64,000 nucleotides of DNA from Fibrobacteraceae bacterium (lineage in GTDB: Bacteria > Fibrobacterota > Fibrobacteria > Fibrobacterales > Fibrobacteraceae). The position numbers and the translations under genes were made by a program. Of this stretch, positions 52,552 through 60,736 are shown one piece after another; the first letter of the stretch is position 1, and every line of letters begins with the position of its first letter. The notes beneath the pieces are model-generated. The model was not told where the DNA came from and did not search any database. It saw only the letters and a program-made list of their open reading frames with translations. The stretch is taken from the NCBI GenBank assembly GCA_017625775.1, contig JAGAKE010000015.1:1-64000 (forward strand), read 5' to 3'.

Positions 52552-54885
52552 CTAAAATTGAGGTTCTACATAAAGTTCCTGGCCCGCTTTAATTCGGGTT
52601 CCATCTAATTTATTCCAGTTGACAATATCATCGATGGAAACTTTATATTTCTTAGAAATGTCCCAAAGAGATTCGCCTTTTTGCACAATATGAATTCTTG
52701 AAATTTTGCCTTTGCTTTTTTTCTTTGTTTCTTTTTGTTTTTGAACCACTTTATTTTCAGATTTTTGATTATTCCCTTCGAGTTTTAATTTTTGCCCTGG
52801 ATAAATAGTTTCTGATTTTCCCATATCATTCCATTTTTTTAGGTTTTCTACGCTTACACCTGTTTTTTGCGAAATGAAAGAGAGATTATCACCACTTTTT
52901 ACCGTATACGTTGCTTTGCTTGCATTATTTTTAGAAGATTTTTTGCCTGAAGAAGCTTTTGTTGAAGATTCTTTTGTTTGATTTTTTTTCAAAGTTTTCT
53001 TTTCAACTTTTTTTTCTGGTGGTGGAATCACCAACATTTGCCCGACTCGTAAACGCGCTCTGTTTCCGCCATTTTTTTCGATTAGAGCGATTGGGGAAAC
53101 TTTAAAAGTTTCAGCAATGTTCAAATAAGTATCTCCAGAACGCACTCTATATTTTCCATTTTCTAAAGTAGGTTTTTGTGGCGGAGTAGCATTTTCTTCT
53201 GTTGGTTCAGAAACAAAAAGTATTTGCCCTTCTTCTAGTGAAGAATCGCCTGAAAGTTTATTCCATTTTTGAAGGTTTGTTAAAGAAATTCCATATCGCC
53301 TGGCCACAGCGGCTTGGTTTTCTCCTTGTTTTACTGTGTAAGTTCTAACTTTTTTTGAGGAGGCTTTTTGCTTATAAGGGCCACCTTTATTTCCTTTTTC
53401 AGCAGGTAAAGGAATTAGTAATTTTTGCCCTGCTCTTAAGCGAGTAGAACGCATGTGATTTGCGTCTTGAATGTCTTTGACAGAAACTCCATAGCGTTTT
53501 GAAATGCTGCCTAAATATTCTCCGCGTTTTACGCTGTGATAATGCCAACGAGGAAATTGATTTTTATCCATTTTTTCGTATGCGGAAAGAAATAAGGCTC
53601 GTTTGCCAACAGGAACTCGCAATACATACGCTGGAATATCTGGCGGAGTGCTCCATTTAATCAATTCCATGTTTAGTGAACGAACAGAATCTTCAGTAAT
53701 GGAAAGAGCCTTGGCTATTTCTGAAATTGGTAAACAATCAGTAACAGTTACGGTATCGTATTTTGGTAATTCTTGTTTTTTAATTTCTATTTGGTAATGT
53801 TCTGGGAAATGCCCAATAATCATGGCGGCTAAAATTCTTGGCACGTAGTGCATGGTTTCTTTTGGCAAATCTAATTCCCAATAAGAAATCGCTTTAGTGC
53901 TATCTCTAGTAGAATCCGCTTTCATTTCTTTGATTAAACGGCGGACTCTCCCTTCGCCGCAGTTATAAGCGGCCATTGCTAAAAGCCAATCGTCAAATTC
54001 TCGATACAAATAACTTAAATAAGCTGCTGCCGCTCTAGTTGATTTTTCTGGGTGTCTGCGCATATCAACCCAAAAACTAGAAGTTAATCCGAAACGTTCG
54101 CCGGTGGCTGGAATAAACTGCCAAAGTCCGGAAGCTTTTGCGCGACTGTATGCTTTAACTTTAAAACCAGATTCCACAAGGGAAAGATAAATTAAATCTT
54201 CCGGCATTTCATATTCTTTAAGAACGCTGTAGATTAATGAATCATAGGCTGTTTTTCGAGAAAGAGAAGATTTGATAAAACTAGGGACGCGTTCTGTAAA
54301 GTAATGAATTTCTTGAAGCACTCGTTCGTTCAATTCAACTGGCAAAGAAAATTGAGAAAGATCTAATGTGTCTAGGAAATTTTCAATGATTTGCAAAGAA
54401 GCACTGTCAGCAGTTTCTCCATCGTCTTCAAGACCTTCTAATGAAATTTCATACGGGCTCCAAGTATCTGCATTTTCACCGAGTTCTGAAAGTTGTGGAT
54501 AAATTTCATCCGAGGCGCTCAATAATCTTGCCAGGAATGTTGCATTGTATATAGAATCCGCTGGTGAACGAAGAGTGGAATCTTTTCTTTCTTCTACAAG
54601 TTTTTTGAGTGCTAAATCAAGGTAGTGAGCCGAAAGTAACCATTCCCCATTATCCATAGCTTCAAGCGCGTAACGATAATGAATCCAAGATTCTCTTGAA
54701 GATAGTGGTTCTGGTAGCGTGTCTGTTAAAGCTTTAGACGCGAATGTTTCTGGAATTGCTTCTTCTGCGGTGTGAGGAATAAGAACGGTTTCCTGGTGCG
54801 AAGATGCGCATGCCAAGAACAAAGAAGTAACAAACCCAACCAGTAAAATTTGAGGTATGGGAAAATATTTTTTGAATTTTCGCAT
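52552..54885 (-). CDS. MltD-like lytic transglycosylase with five LysM domains
   Basis: Lipoprotein (lipobox LFLACASS) that cleaves peptidoglycan. A helical region (about 30-200) precedes the SLT domain, whose catalytic Glu is in YLSLVESGFKVKAYSRAKASG and whose GLWQFIPATGERFGL and AYNCGEGRV motifs are intact. Five LysM domains follow in the C-terminal half (starts HSVKRGEYL, YTVKQGENQ, YRVRSGDTY, YTVKSGDNL, HIVQKGESL), separated by Lys/Ser-rich linkers. Usual MltD has fewer LysM domains, and 777 residues is long. It is the third gene of a four-gene operon with tiny proteins. Confidence 0.93.
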   Translation of the reverse strand: MRKFKKYFPIPQILLVGFVTSLFLACASSHQETVLIPHTAEEAIPETFASKALTDTLPEPLSSRESWIHYRYALEAMDNGEWLLSAHYLDLALKKLVEERKDSTLRSPADSIYNATFLARLLSASDEIYPQLSELGENADTWSPYEISLEGLEDDGETADSASLQIIENFLDTLDLSQFSLPVELNERVLQEIHYFTERVPSFIKSSLSRKTAYDSLIYSVLKEYEMPEDLIYLSLVESGFKVKAYSRAKASGLWQFIPATGERFGLTSSFWVDMRRHPEKSTRAAAAYLSYLYREFDDWLLAMAAYNCGEGRVRRLIKEMKADSTRDSTKAISYWELDLPKETMHYVPRILAAMIIGHFPEHYQIEIKKQELPKYDTVTVTDCLPISEIAKALSITEDSVRSLNMELIKWSTPPDIPAYVLRVPVGKRALFLSAYEKMDKNQFPRWHYHSVKRGEYLGSISKRYGVSVKDIQDANHMRSTRLRAGQKLLIPLPAEKGNKGGPYKQKASSKKVRTYTVKQGENQAAVARRYGISLTNLQKWNKLSGDSSLEEGQILFVSEPTEENATPPQKPTLENGKYRVRSGDTYLNIAETFKVSPIALIEKNGGNRARLRVGQMLVIPPPEKKVEKKTLKKNQTKESSTKASSGKKSSKNNASKATYTVKSGDNLSFISQKTGVSVENLKKWNDMGKSETIYPGQKLKLEGNNQKSENKVVQKQKETKKKSKGKISRIHIVQKGESLWDISKKYKVSIDDIVNWNKLDGTRIKAGQELYVEPQF

Positions 54886-54891
54886 TAAATA

Positions 54892-55110
54892 TTACTGGTC
54901 GTAGTCTAGATCTTCGGCGTAATCCGTCCAAATTTCTTCGCGACCACTACCGAAAGAAGAATTGTCAAAATCTACTTCTTCCTCTTCTTCCTCTTCTTCT
55001 AGAAGTTCTTCTTCCATTTCATCTTCTGGAAATGGTGTAGGGTCATCGAAGTCGTCGCTTTTTGGACGCCTTGCAGACAGAACTTCACGAAAATAATTGA
55101 ACTTTCCCAT
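54892..55110 (-). CDS. Very acidic 72-residue protein
   Basis: I do not recognise a family. After a basic start (MGKFNYFREVLSARRPKSDD) most residues are Glu or Asp, including a run of 8-9 Glu near the middle, and the end is DYAEDLDYDQ. There is no signal or membrane helix. A perfect AAGGAGA lies upstream of the ATG, six bases separate it from the LysM gene, and both share the promoter at 55,287-55,314. Confidence 0.7.
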   Translation of the reverse strand: MGKFNYFREVLSARRPKSDDFDDPTPFPEDEMEEELLEEEEEEEEVDFDNSSFGSGREEIWTDYAEDLDYDQ

Positions 55111-55121
55111 ATTGCTTCTCC

Positions 55122-55277
55122 TTAGTGAATTACTCGTTCAACTCCAAGCCAAATAACGCAACCTAACACGATTGCGGCAATCATTTGCAAAAACATAAGC
55201 ATTCGGTTGAAGCGTTTTGCTTTTCCGATAGGCCTTTTGCCATGTCTTGCAGAAATTTTTGAATGTCTATAATTCAT
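55122..55277 (-). CDS. Small single-span membrane protein (51 aa)
   Basis: The 51 codons give a strongly basic N-terminus (MNYRHSKISARHGKRPIGKA) and one membrane helix (MLMFLQMIAAIVLGCVIWLG) with a short outer end. Function unknown. It starts only 9 bases after the -10 of a good promoter, so it would be read from a nearly leaderless transcript. Twelve bases separate it from the acidic gene. Confidence 0.55.
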   Translation of the reverse strand: MNYRHSKISARHGKRPIGKAKRFNRMLMFLQMIAAIVLGCVIWLGVERVIH

Positions 55278-55286
55278 TACTTCGCA

Positions 55287-55320
55287 AACATACACTTCTA
55301 AACCTATTTGTCAATAGGTT
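55287..55320 (-). promoter_or_regulatory. Promoter with palindrome over the -35 box
   Basis: On the minus strand TTGACA (55314-55309), 16 bases, then TATGTT (55292-55287). A perfect palindrome with 8-bp arms aacctatt/aataggtt (55301-55320) covers the -35, so a repressor could block it. Confidence 0.65.
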
Positions 55321-55337
55321 AATTTGAAAAAAATGAA

Positions 55338-55365
55338 AAAAATCTCCGTTTTTTCGGAGATTTTT
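55338..55365 (-). terminator. Terminator of the Wza-like gene
   Basis: Stem aaaaatctccg/cggagattttt around a T-rich loop, followed by a T run on the minus strand; it separates the export gene from the LysM operon. Confidence 0.85.
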
Positions 55366-55391
55366 AAAAATTAGAGAATTTTAATGATTTA

Positions 55392-56531
55392 TTACCAATT
55401 TTTTATGTCGTCTTTAGCCACTTTTGCATTATGAATGGAAAGTGCTGTGTAGTAGAAGGTTTGTGCTGTTGGAAGAATTTGGTTGATAACGCGGTTCCAG
55501 CGAGCAAGACCTGTAGCATCTACAAAGACTACATCATGTGGTTTAAGTTCAAATTTTTCTCCAAATACAAGTGCTAAAGGATTTTTTGCATTTAAATGAT
55601 AAACATTGATTTTATTAATTCCGCCGCGAATCACATAAATGCCCTTACTCTCGGCAGAAAGTGTTTGTAATCCACCAACTTCAGCAAGCGCTTGAGCCAA
55701 AGACAAGCGACCATTTTCAATGGTTAAAGCTTGTTGACGATTGACTTCGCCAAGAACGTAAACCTGAGATTCAGTAAGATTAGCTACGCGAATCACATCA
55801 CCATCTTTCAGTAAAATATCAGAAGGACCTTTGCCAGCAGGGTATGCTGCTTGAAGATTTATGGCATAGGCATTTCCGTCTCGAACAAGTTCTACTTGAG
55901 TTGGGTCTCCAGTACGAGGATCTACGCCGCCGCAGAGATTGATTGCTTCAAGAAGAGTCGTTGGAATGTTTGTAAGAGGAATGACTCCTGCTTTCATAAC
56001 GCCGCCCTGAACGTAGATTTTCTTGCTTTGACTGCGGAGTAAGCGAACATCTAGTTGAGGCTTATTTAAAACAGAAGATAACCCTTGAACAATCATTTCT
56101 CGAAGTTCGGTAATCGTTTTGCCTTCAACTTTTAATTGCCCGGCGTAAGGGTAAAACATTTCTCCGTTTTCATCGACCATTTGCCCAACAGAATTGTCGT
56201 TACGATATGGACCTAGCGGTAATGAAAGTTCTTGGTGTTCCCAAACAGTAACTTGAACTAAATCAAATTTGCCTAATTTGTAAAGTTCAGGCTGATAGGT
56301 GAGTAGTTCTTCTGGAATAGCATTAGCGGCACTTTCTTCTTTTTGTGCATCTACTAATGCTTTTGGAGTAATGCTTTGAAGGTGGACTTCTGCTCCCTGA
56401 AATGTTGCTAAAGTATCGACGCTGCCCTCTTCATTGGCACGTTCCCCTAAGTGCATTCCTGGAGCCCAAAAACAGGCGGTAAAAGAAAAAATTAAAGGTA
56501 GGCAAAAAGCCAAATGTAAAAATCGTTTCAT
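55392..56531 (-). CDS. Wza-type polysaccharide export lipoprotein
   Basis: Outer-membrane export channel component for capsule or exopolysaccharide. The signal ends in a lipobox (FSFTACF). The polysaccharide-export domain has YKLGKFDLVQVTVWEHQEL and GEMFYPYAGQLKVEG, followed by SLBB-type domains (KIYVQGGVMKAGVIPLT, QVYVLGEVNRQQAL). The ATG at 56531 (379 residues) fits the signal peptide; the open frame extends 20 codons further upstream. It stands alone near a glycosyltransferase and a Wzi-like gene, without a Wzc-like kinase in the window. Confidence 0.9.
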   Translation of the reverse strand: MKRFLHLAFCLPLIFSFTACFWAPGMHLGERANEEGSVDTLATFQGAEVHLQSITPKALVDAQKEESAANAIPEELLTYQPELYKLGKFDLVQVTVWEHQELSLPLGPYRNDNSVGQMVDENGEMFYPYAGQLKVEGKTITELREMIVQGLSSVLNKPQLDVRLLRSQSKKIYVQGGVMKAGVIPLTNIPTTLLEAINLCGGVDPRTGDPTQVELVRDGNAYAINLQAAYPAGKGPSDILLKDGDVIRVANLTESQVYVLGEVNRQQALTIENGRLSLAQALAEVGGLQTLSAESKGIYVIRGGINKINVYHLNAKNPLALVFGEKFELKPHDVVFVDATGLARWNRVINQILPTAQTFYYTALSIHNAKVAKDDIKNW

Positions 56532-56712
56532 TGCAATCTCTACTTTGTAAACACTTTTACATAAAGTTAAAAAAAACTCACTTTTTTGCAATTAAAATTA
56601 GTGATTTTCCCTTGGATTTTTGTTTTTTCAAAGAAATAAACAAAAATCCCCTTTCCTTTGTCGAGGAATTTTGAGCCTTGATTTTAGAGAATTTGGTTAC
56701 GAGTTCAGAATT

Positions 56713-57852
56713 TTAGTTTTTGATGCAGCGAACTGAATAAGCGTAGGTTTTGTTGTTTACGTAAGTTCCAATAAATTTGTCGTTTTCTGCATAAAGATTC
56801 CAGAAAGGAGCTTTGTCTTTGGCAGCTTCTTCTGCAATCCAGAAAGATAAATCGTTGCCAAGAAAATTAAAACTTCCGTTTGGAGCTCGGTAACCAGCTG
56901 GTAAGCCTGCAAAGCCAAATTTATCAGTGCCTATTGGGGCTTCGTCGTTTTCTTCCCACCATTCGCCTTTTTTTAAACTAGTGCCGATTCCTTCATCGCC
57001 GTTTTTTTGTTCTACGTAATCAGCAAGGGTAGAAAAATCTTGTGCAGATGGAATGTGAAATCCTTCAGGACAAACCCCTTGTAGGGGAGTTGTTAATAAT
57101 TCGCCAACAATTTCTTGGTTGAATTTTTCGTCAAGTGCTAGAGCAGTTGCCCAATGGTAGAGGCGTCCGTAACGAGAACAATTTGCCGCATTATTTTCGT
57201 AGCAGAAACTATTCGGAGCGTTGAAATTCAAATTTTTAGCAAACCATGTTTGGGAACCGATTTTAACAAGCGGATAAAGCGTTCCGTCTCTTTTATCGCA
57301 CGTCATTCCTGCAGGAATTTCTGCACAAAGCGTATCAGCTAAGGAATCCTTCGGTAGAGAATCTAGCGTTGCAGAAGAATCTGAAAGAAGAGAATCTTTT
57401 GCAAGAGTGTCGGTTACAGAAGAATCAATACTTGTAAAAGAAGACGAACTTACAGAAGAACTAGAAATGGTTAAGCTTGAGCTTGAGGAAATGATAGAAC
57501 TTGAAGAACTTGCTTCTGAAGAAGATAAAGAATCCATAGCACTTTCTTGCGTTTTGGCCAGAGAATCTTCAAGGTAAGCTGAAATTTTTTCAATAGAAAG
57601 CGTTTCTTTTGGAGTAACGGAACTAGATGAAATGCTTTGCAAAATCCAATTTCCTTGCGTGCAGCGATATTCTTCTTTTTTATCTAAAACAAGCCAGGTT
57701 TCGCCTTCGCGTTTAGAATCGCAAGAGATTAAGTCTTTTTTGGATGGAGCTGTGTGATTATCTTTTTTTTCTGTAGAACAGGATGTGCAAATAATAGAAA
57801 GCCAAAAGAGCACGGCCGTAAGGAGTAGGGGCTTGCGAATATTTTTTATCAT
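56713..57852 (-). CDS. FISUMP lipoprotein with Ser-rich linker
   Basis: Lipobox ICTSC, then a small domain with an ISCDSKREGETWLVLDKKEEY segment (seen as REGETWLVLDKKEEYRC) like the short repeats in other Fibrobacter surface proteins. A Ser/Asp-rich linker (about 75-170) leads to one FISUMP domain (about 180-379): LYPLVKIGSQTWFAKNLNF, YGRLYHWATA, CPEGFHIPS, FGFAGLPAGYR, SVRCIKN. TATATT lies exactly seven bases before the ATG without a Shine-Dalgarno sequence, suggesting a leaderless mRNA. Confidence 0.9.
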   Translation of the reverse strand: MIKNIRKPLLLTAVLFWLSIICTSCSTEKKDNHTAPSKKDLISCDSKREGETWLVLDKKEEYRCTQGNWILQSISSSSVTPKETLSIEKISAYLEDSLAKTQESAMDSLSSSEASSSSSIISSSSSLTISSSSVSSSSFTSIDSSVTDTLAKDSLLSDSSATLDSLPKDSLADTLCAEIPAGMTCDKRDGTLYPLVKIGSQTWFAKNLNFNAPNSFCYENNAANCSRYGRLYHWATALALDEKFNQEIVGELLTTPLQGVCPEGFHIPSAQDFSTLADYVEQKNGDEGIGTSLKKGEWWEENDEAPIGTDKFGFAGLPAGYRAPNGSFNFLGNDLSFWIAEEAAKDKAPFWNLYAENDKFIGTYVNNKTYAYSVRCIKN

Positions 57853-57859
57853 CGGGTGA

Positions 57860-57865
57860 AATATA
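57860..57865 (-). promoter_or_regulatory. -10 element 7 bases before the FISUMP lipoprotein ATG
   Basis: TATATT on the minus strand, followed by tcacccg and the ATG at 57852. No Shine-Dalgarno sequence is present. Confidence 0.5.
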
Positions 57866-58006
57866 AACTTCTGTTTTAAAAAAAGCTCAGTTTTCGTTTT
57901 TTTTATTTTTCTTACAATGAAAAAAATGAGGTTTTAACAGAAATTTTTGGTTTTAGAACGTTTTTTTGACTTGTTATGGGCAAAATTCTAAAAATTTCCC
58001 TTGATT

Positions 58007-59119
58007 TTATGCTATTTCTTCTAAAAAAATTGAAAGAGTCTTTGCGAAAGTTGCTGGGGAAAATTTTTGCAGCAGATTTTGAACTTTTTCTTTAGAAACG
58101 ATTAGTTCTTGGTTTAGAATTTTATCAAGTTGCTCTTCGTATTCTTTAAGGTTGTCTGGTGGAGAAACTAAAGGAACAATGCCTTCTAAATTTTCTTTCA
58201 ATGCGCTTGTGCTAGCGGCAATAACAGGAGTGTTGCAGGCTAAAGCTTCAAGTGGTGGCAGACCGAAACCTTCTAAAAAAGAAGGGTAAATAAATACGGA
58301 AGCATGACGGTAAAAATCTACGAGTGTGTTGAAATCTAAGGAATGAAAGTGAAATAGATTTTTTAAACCAAGCGATTGTAAATGTTCTTTAGTTTGTTTT
58401 CGTAAGCGTCCGACTCGAATAAAGGCTGTGTTTGGACGATTTTGTGCTAGTTTAAAAAATGTCTGTAGGTTTTTTCTAGGTTCGTCGAGACTTACATTTA
58501 AACAGAAACTTTGAAATCCATTAATACCTTGTCGTGCCCAAAATTTTTGACGTTCTTCGTTTGAAATTATTGCGTGTTCTTTTAAAAATCCAGAAGAAAC
58601 GGGACAACCCACCACTTTCCCAGGAAGGCGAGGCTTGCCAAAATAAGAATTAGATTCGTTTTCGGTGTAGTGAGAATTAAAAATAAAGGTGTCTGCTTTC
58701 GTGGTTTTGTTAATAAAGAATTTATTGATGATTTTAAACTTTAAACTATTGGGGTAAAGCGTTTCTGCAAAGGTGTCATGTACCATCACGATGCTTTTGC
58801 AGGCGGGGTTTAACTTTTTAGGAATAGGAGCTAGAAAACCTAATTCGGGCCTTATAAATAAAACAATATCTGGAGAATTTTGCTTTAAGTATTTGGAAAA
58901 AGGGCGCTTGTAGCTAAAAAAACCTGTTTCTAATGAGCGAGCTTCTAAAAAATCGCCAATTTGCGGAGCTCCTTCTGGAAAGTATTTTGGCGTCACTAAC
59001 CATAAAAGTTGCGGTAAAAAGGAATTGGAAAGCGCTGTAAAAATATCTAAAGAAAGCCGCCCAAAACTAGTGCAAGGGTTTTTGTCGCATACGATAAGGA
59101 CTTTCTTTTTGTTTTTCAT
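58007..59119 (-). CDS. GT4/GT1-type glycosyltransferase
   Basis: GT-B glycosyltransferase of the family-1 domain type. The C-terminal nucleotide-sugar site is clear: VFIYPSFLEGFGLPPLEALACNTPVI with the ExFGLPxxE signature and Glu ligand, preceded by SLDEPRKNL. The N-terminal half has SIVMVHDTF. At 370 residues it is complete and soluble or peripheral. The sugar transferred cannot be predicted. The neighbouring Wza-like and Wzi-like genes suggest capsule or exopolysaccharide assembly. TATATT lies seven bases before the ATG, without a Shine-Dalgarno sequence. Confidence 0.88.
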   Translation of the reverse strand: MKNKKKVLIVCDKNPCTSFGRLSLDIFTALSNSFLPQLLWLVTPKYFPEGAPQIGDFLEARSLETGFFSYKRPFSKYLKQNSPDIVLFIRPELGFLAPIPKKLNPACKSIVMVHDTFAETLYPNSLKFKIINKFFINKTTKADTFIFNSHYTENESNSYFGKPRLPGKVVGCPVSSGFLKEHAIISNEERQKFWARQGINGFQSFCLNVSLDEPRKNLQTFFKLAQNRPNTAFIRVGRLRKQTKEHLQSLGLKNLFHFHSLDFNTLVDFYRHASVFIYPSFLEGFGLPPLEALACNTPVIAASTSALKENLEGIVPLVSPPDNLKEYEEQLDKILNQELIVSKEKVQNLLQKFSPATFAKTLSIFLEEIA

Positions 59120-59126
59120 TGGTAAG

Positions 59127-59132
59127 AATATA
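59127..59132 (-). promoter_or_regulatory. -10 element 7 bases before the glycosyltransferase ATG
   Basis: TATATT on the minus strand, followed by cttacca and the ATG at 59119. A second TATATT (about 59219) faces the opposite gene. Confidence 0.5.
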
Positions 59133-59276
59133 GTTTTAAAATTGAAAAAAGCTTTTGTTTTATGATTTTTGATGGATTTTTTTTAAAGAATCGTTTTTCT
59201 AAATTAGACTCATTACCTATATTTTGCTTATCTTACACTTGTTTTTAAAATCAGGCTGCCTAAATTTTTTGAGGAA

Positions 59277-60710
59277 ATGATTAATTCTTTGAAAACCTTT
59301 TTGATTTTATGGATTGTATTTCTCTTTACGGGAAACGCTTTTGCATTAGTTCATCCAGAACGCGAACAAGGACATTTTCGGATTGCTGATTCAAGTGGCT
59401 CGAATTTCATTCATTTTAGAGTGACTGCGTATGATTCTGTTTCGGTGACTTCTTTTGAAAATGCAGATACGCATGTGGATAATGAATTTGTGGGGCGTTT
59501 GCGTTATCTTGGAAAACTTGGTTCGGATTTTACTTTTAACGGTTTGATTCAAGTAGCGAACGATAAAACGAATCGAGATATTCCGCCGCATTTTTATGAC
59601 CCTTATGACGGGTTTCCTTACAATAGACAATCTGGTTCAAATAGAACTTGGGATATTTTCCGCTTGTCAATGAAATATGATTTGCCGTTTGTGTCTTTAA
59701 TGGCAGGTATTGATTATTTGCAGGTGGGAGTGGCTAAAAGGAATCATGTGATTTTGCGTGGCGATGAGTCGCGTTTCAGACCTTGGCAAGATTCTAGTTT
59801 TCGTTTGCAGATTCCGGCACCAACACCTTATTTTGGTTATGAATTTAAAATAGGCCCTTTGAGTTATAGCCAGTATGCGGCAAAACTTTATCACGAAAAA
59901 GATTTAGGCAAGTATATGCATACGCATAGGCTTGAATTTGATTTGCCTTTTGATATTCAATTCGGACTTTCTGAAGTTATTTTGTATGGTTCTACTACAG
60001 AACCGGCTGGTTCAAACCTAAATCATGATGGTGATAGTACCGGGCGCGAGTTTGAATGGAGTTATGTAATTCCTTTTATCCCGTATGCGTTTGAAGAACA
60101 TTTTCATGGAGATAAAGATAATAACGCTTTGGCGTTTGACTTAAGCGTTAAAACTTTAAGAAATTGGGAATTTTATGGTGAACTTCTTTGGGATGATATG
60201 AAGTCGCCAACGGATATGTTTGATGATTCTTGGTGGGGGAATAAGTGGGCTGCTAGTGTTGGGGTTTTGACAAAGCAACGACTTGGGAATTTTTTTCTTA
60301 CTTGGAATTTAGAATATACTCGTATTGAACCTTGGGTTTATTCTCACCATAAAGGGAGTGGTTATAATTACACAAGCTATGGAGAAGGTTTAGGAAGCGA
60401 TCTTGGACCAAATGCTAGAGAAATATATTCTTCGCTTTTGTTAGAATGGAAAATTCTCGCACTTAAACTTCATGCTTCTAGTGTGGCTAAAGATTCCGCT
60501 TTTGGTTCTTCTTTCTTTGATATTCACATGCCGGATTCTCCTATTGATAAGGAATTTTTAAATGATTTAACGACAAAAAAATACTTAGAACTAGGGTTTG
60601 AATTGTCTGTTTTCCCAACGAGTTTTCTTTGGGCTAGAATGGCTGCAATGTTATATCGCGAAGATTATGAAGGCTATCGTTTAGAAGGAAGTGCTGGATT
60701 GTCTTGGTAA
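59277..60710 (+). CDS. Wzi-like outer-membrane beta-barrel (capsule assembly)
   Basis: The signal peptide (FLILWIVFLFTGNAFA) and a chain of alternating amphipathic strands to the final aromatic LEGSAGLSW indicate an outer-membrane barrel. MAGIDYLQVGVAKRNHVIL, NWEFYGELLWDDMKSP and the overall 477-residue length resemble the capsule-assembly Wzi family, which binds group-type capsules at the surface. I place it there with moderate confidence. GAGG precedes the ATG; the stop overlaps sequence just before proA. Confidence 0.65.
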   Translation: MINSLKTFLILWIVFLFTGNAFALVHPEREQGHFRIADSSGSNFIHFRVTAYDSVSVTSFENADTHVDNEFVGRLRYLGKLGSDFTFNGLIQVANDKTNRDIPPHFYDPYDGFPYNRQSGSNRTWDIFRLSMKYDLPFVSLMAGIDYLQVGVAKRNHVILRGDESRFRPWQDSSFRLQIPAPTPYFGYEFKIGPLSYSQYAAKLYHEKDLGKYMHTHRLEFDLPFDIQFGLSEVILYGSTTEPAGSNLNHDGDSTGREFEWSYVIPFIPYAFEEHFHGDKDNNALAFDLSVKTLRNWEFYGELLWDDMKSPTDMFDDSWWGNKWAASVGVLTKQRLGNFFLTWNLEYTRIEPWVYSHHKGSGYNYTSYGEGLGSDLGPNAREIYSSLLLEWKILALKLHASSVAKDSAFGSSFFDIHMPDSPIDKEFLNDLTTKKYLELGFELSVFPTSFLWARMAAMLYREDYEGYRLEGSAGLSW

Positions 60711-60736
60711 AAATTGAAATTTTAAAAGGAACTTTT

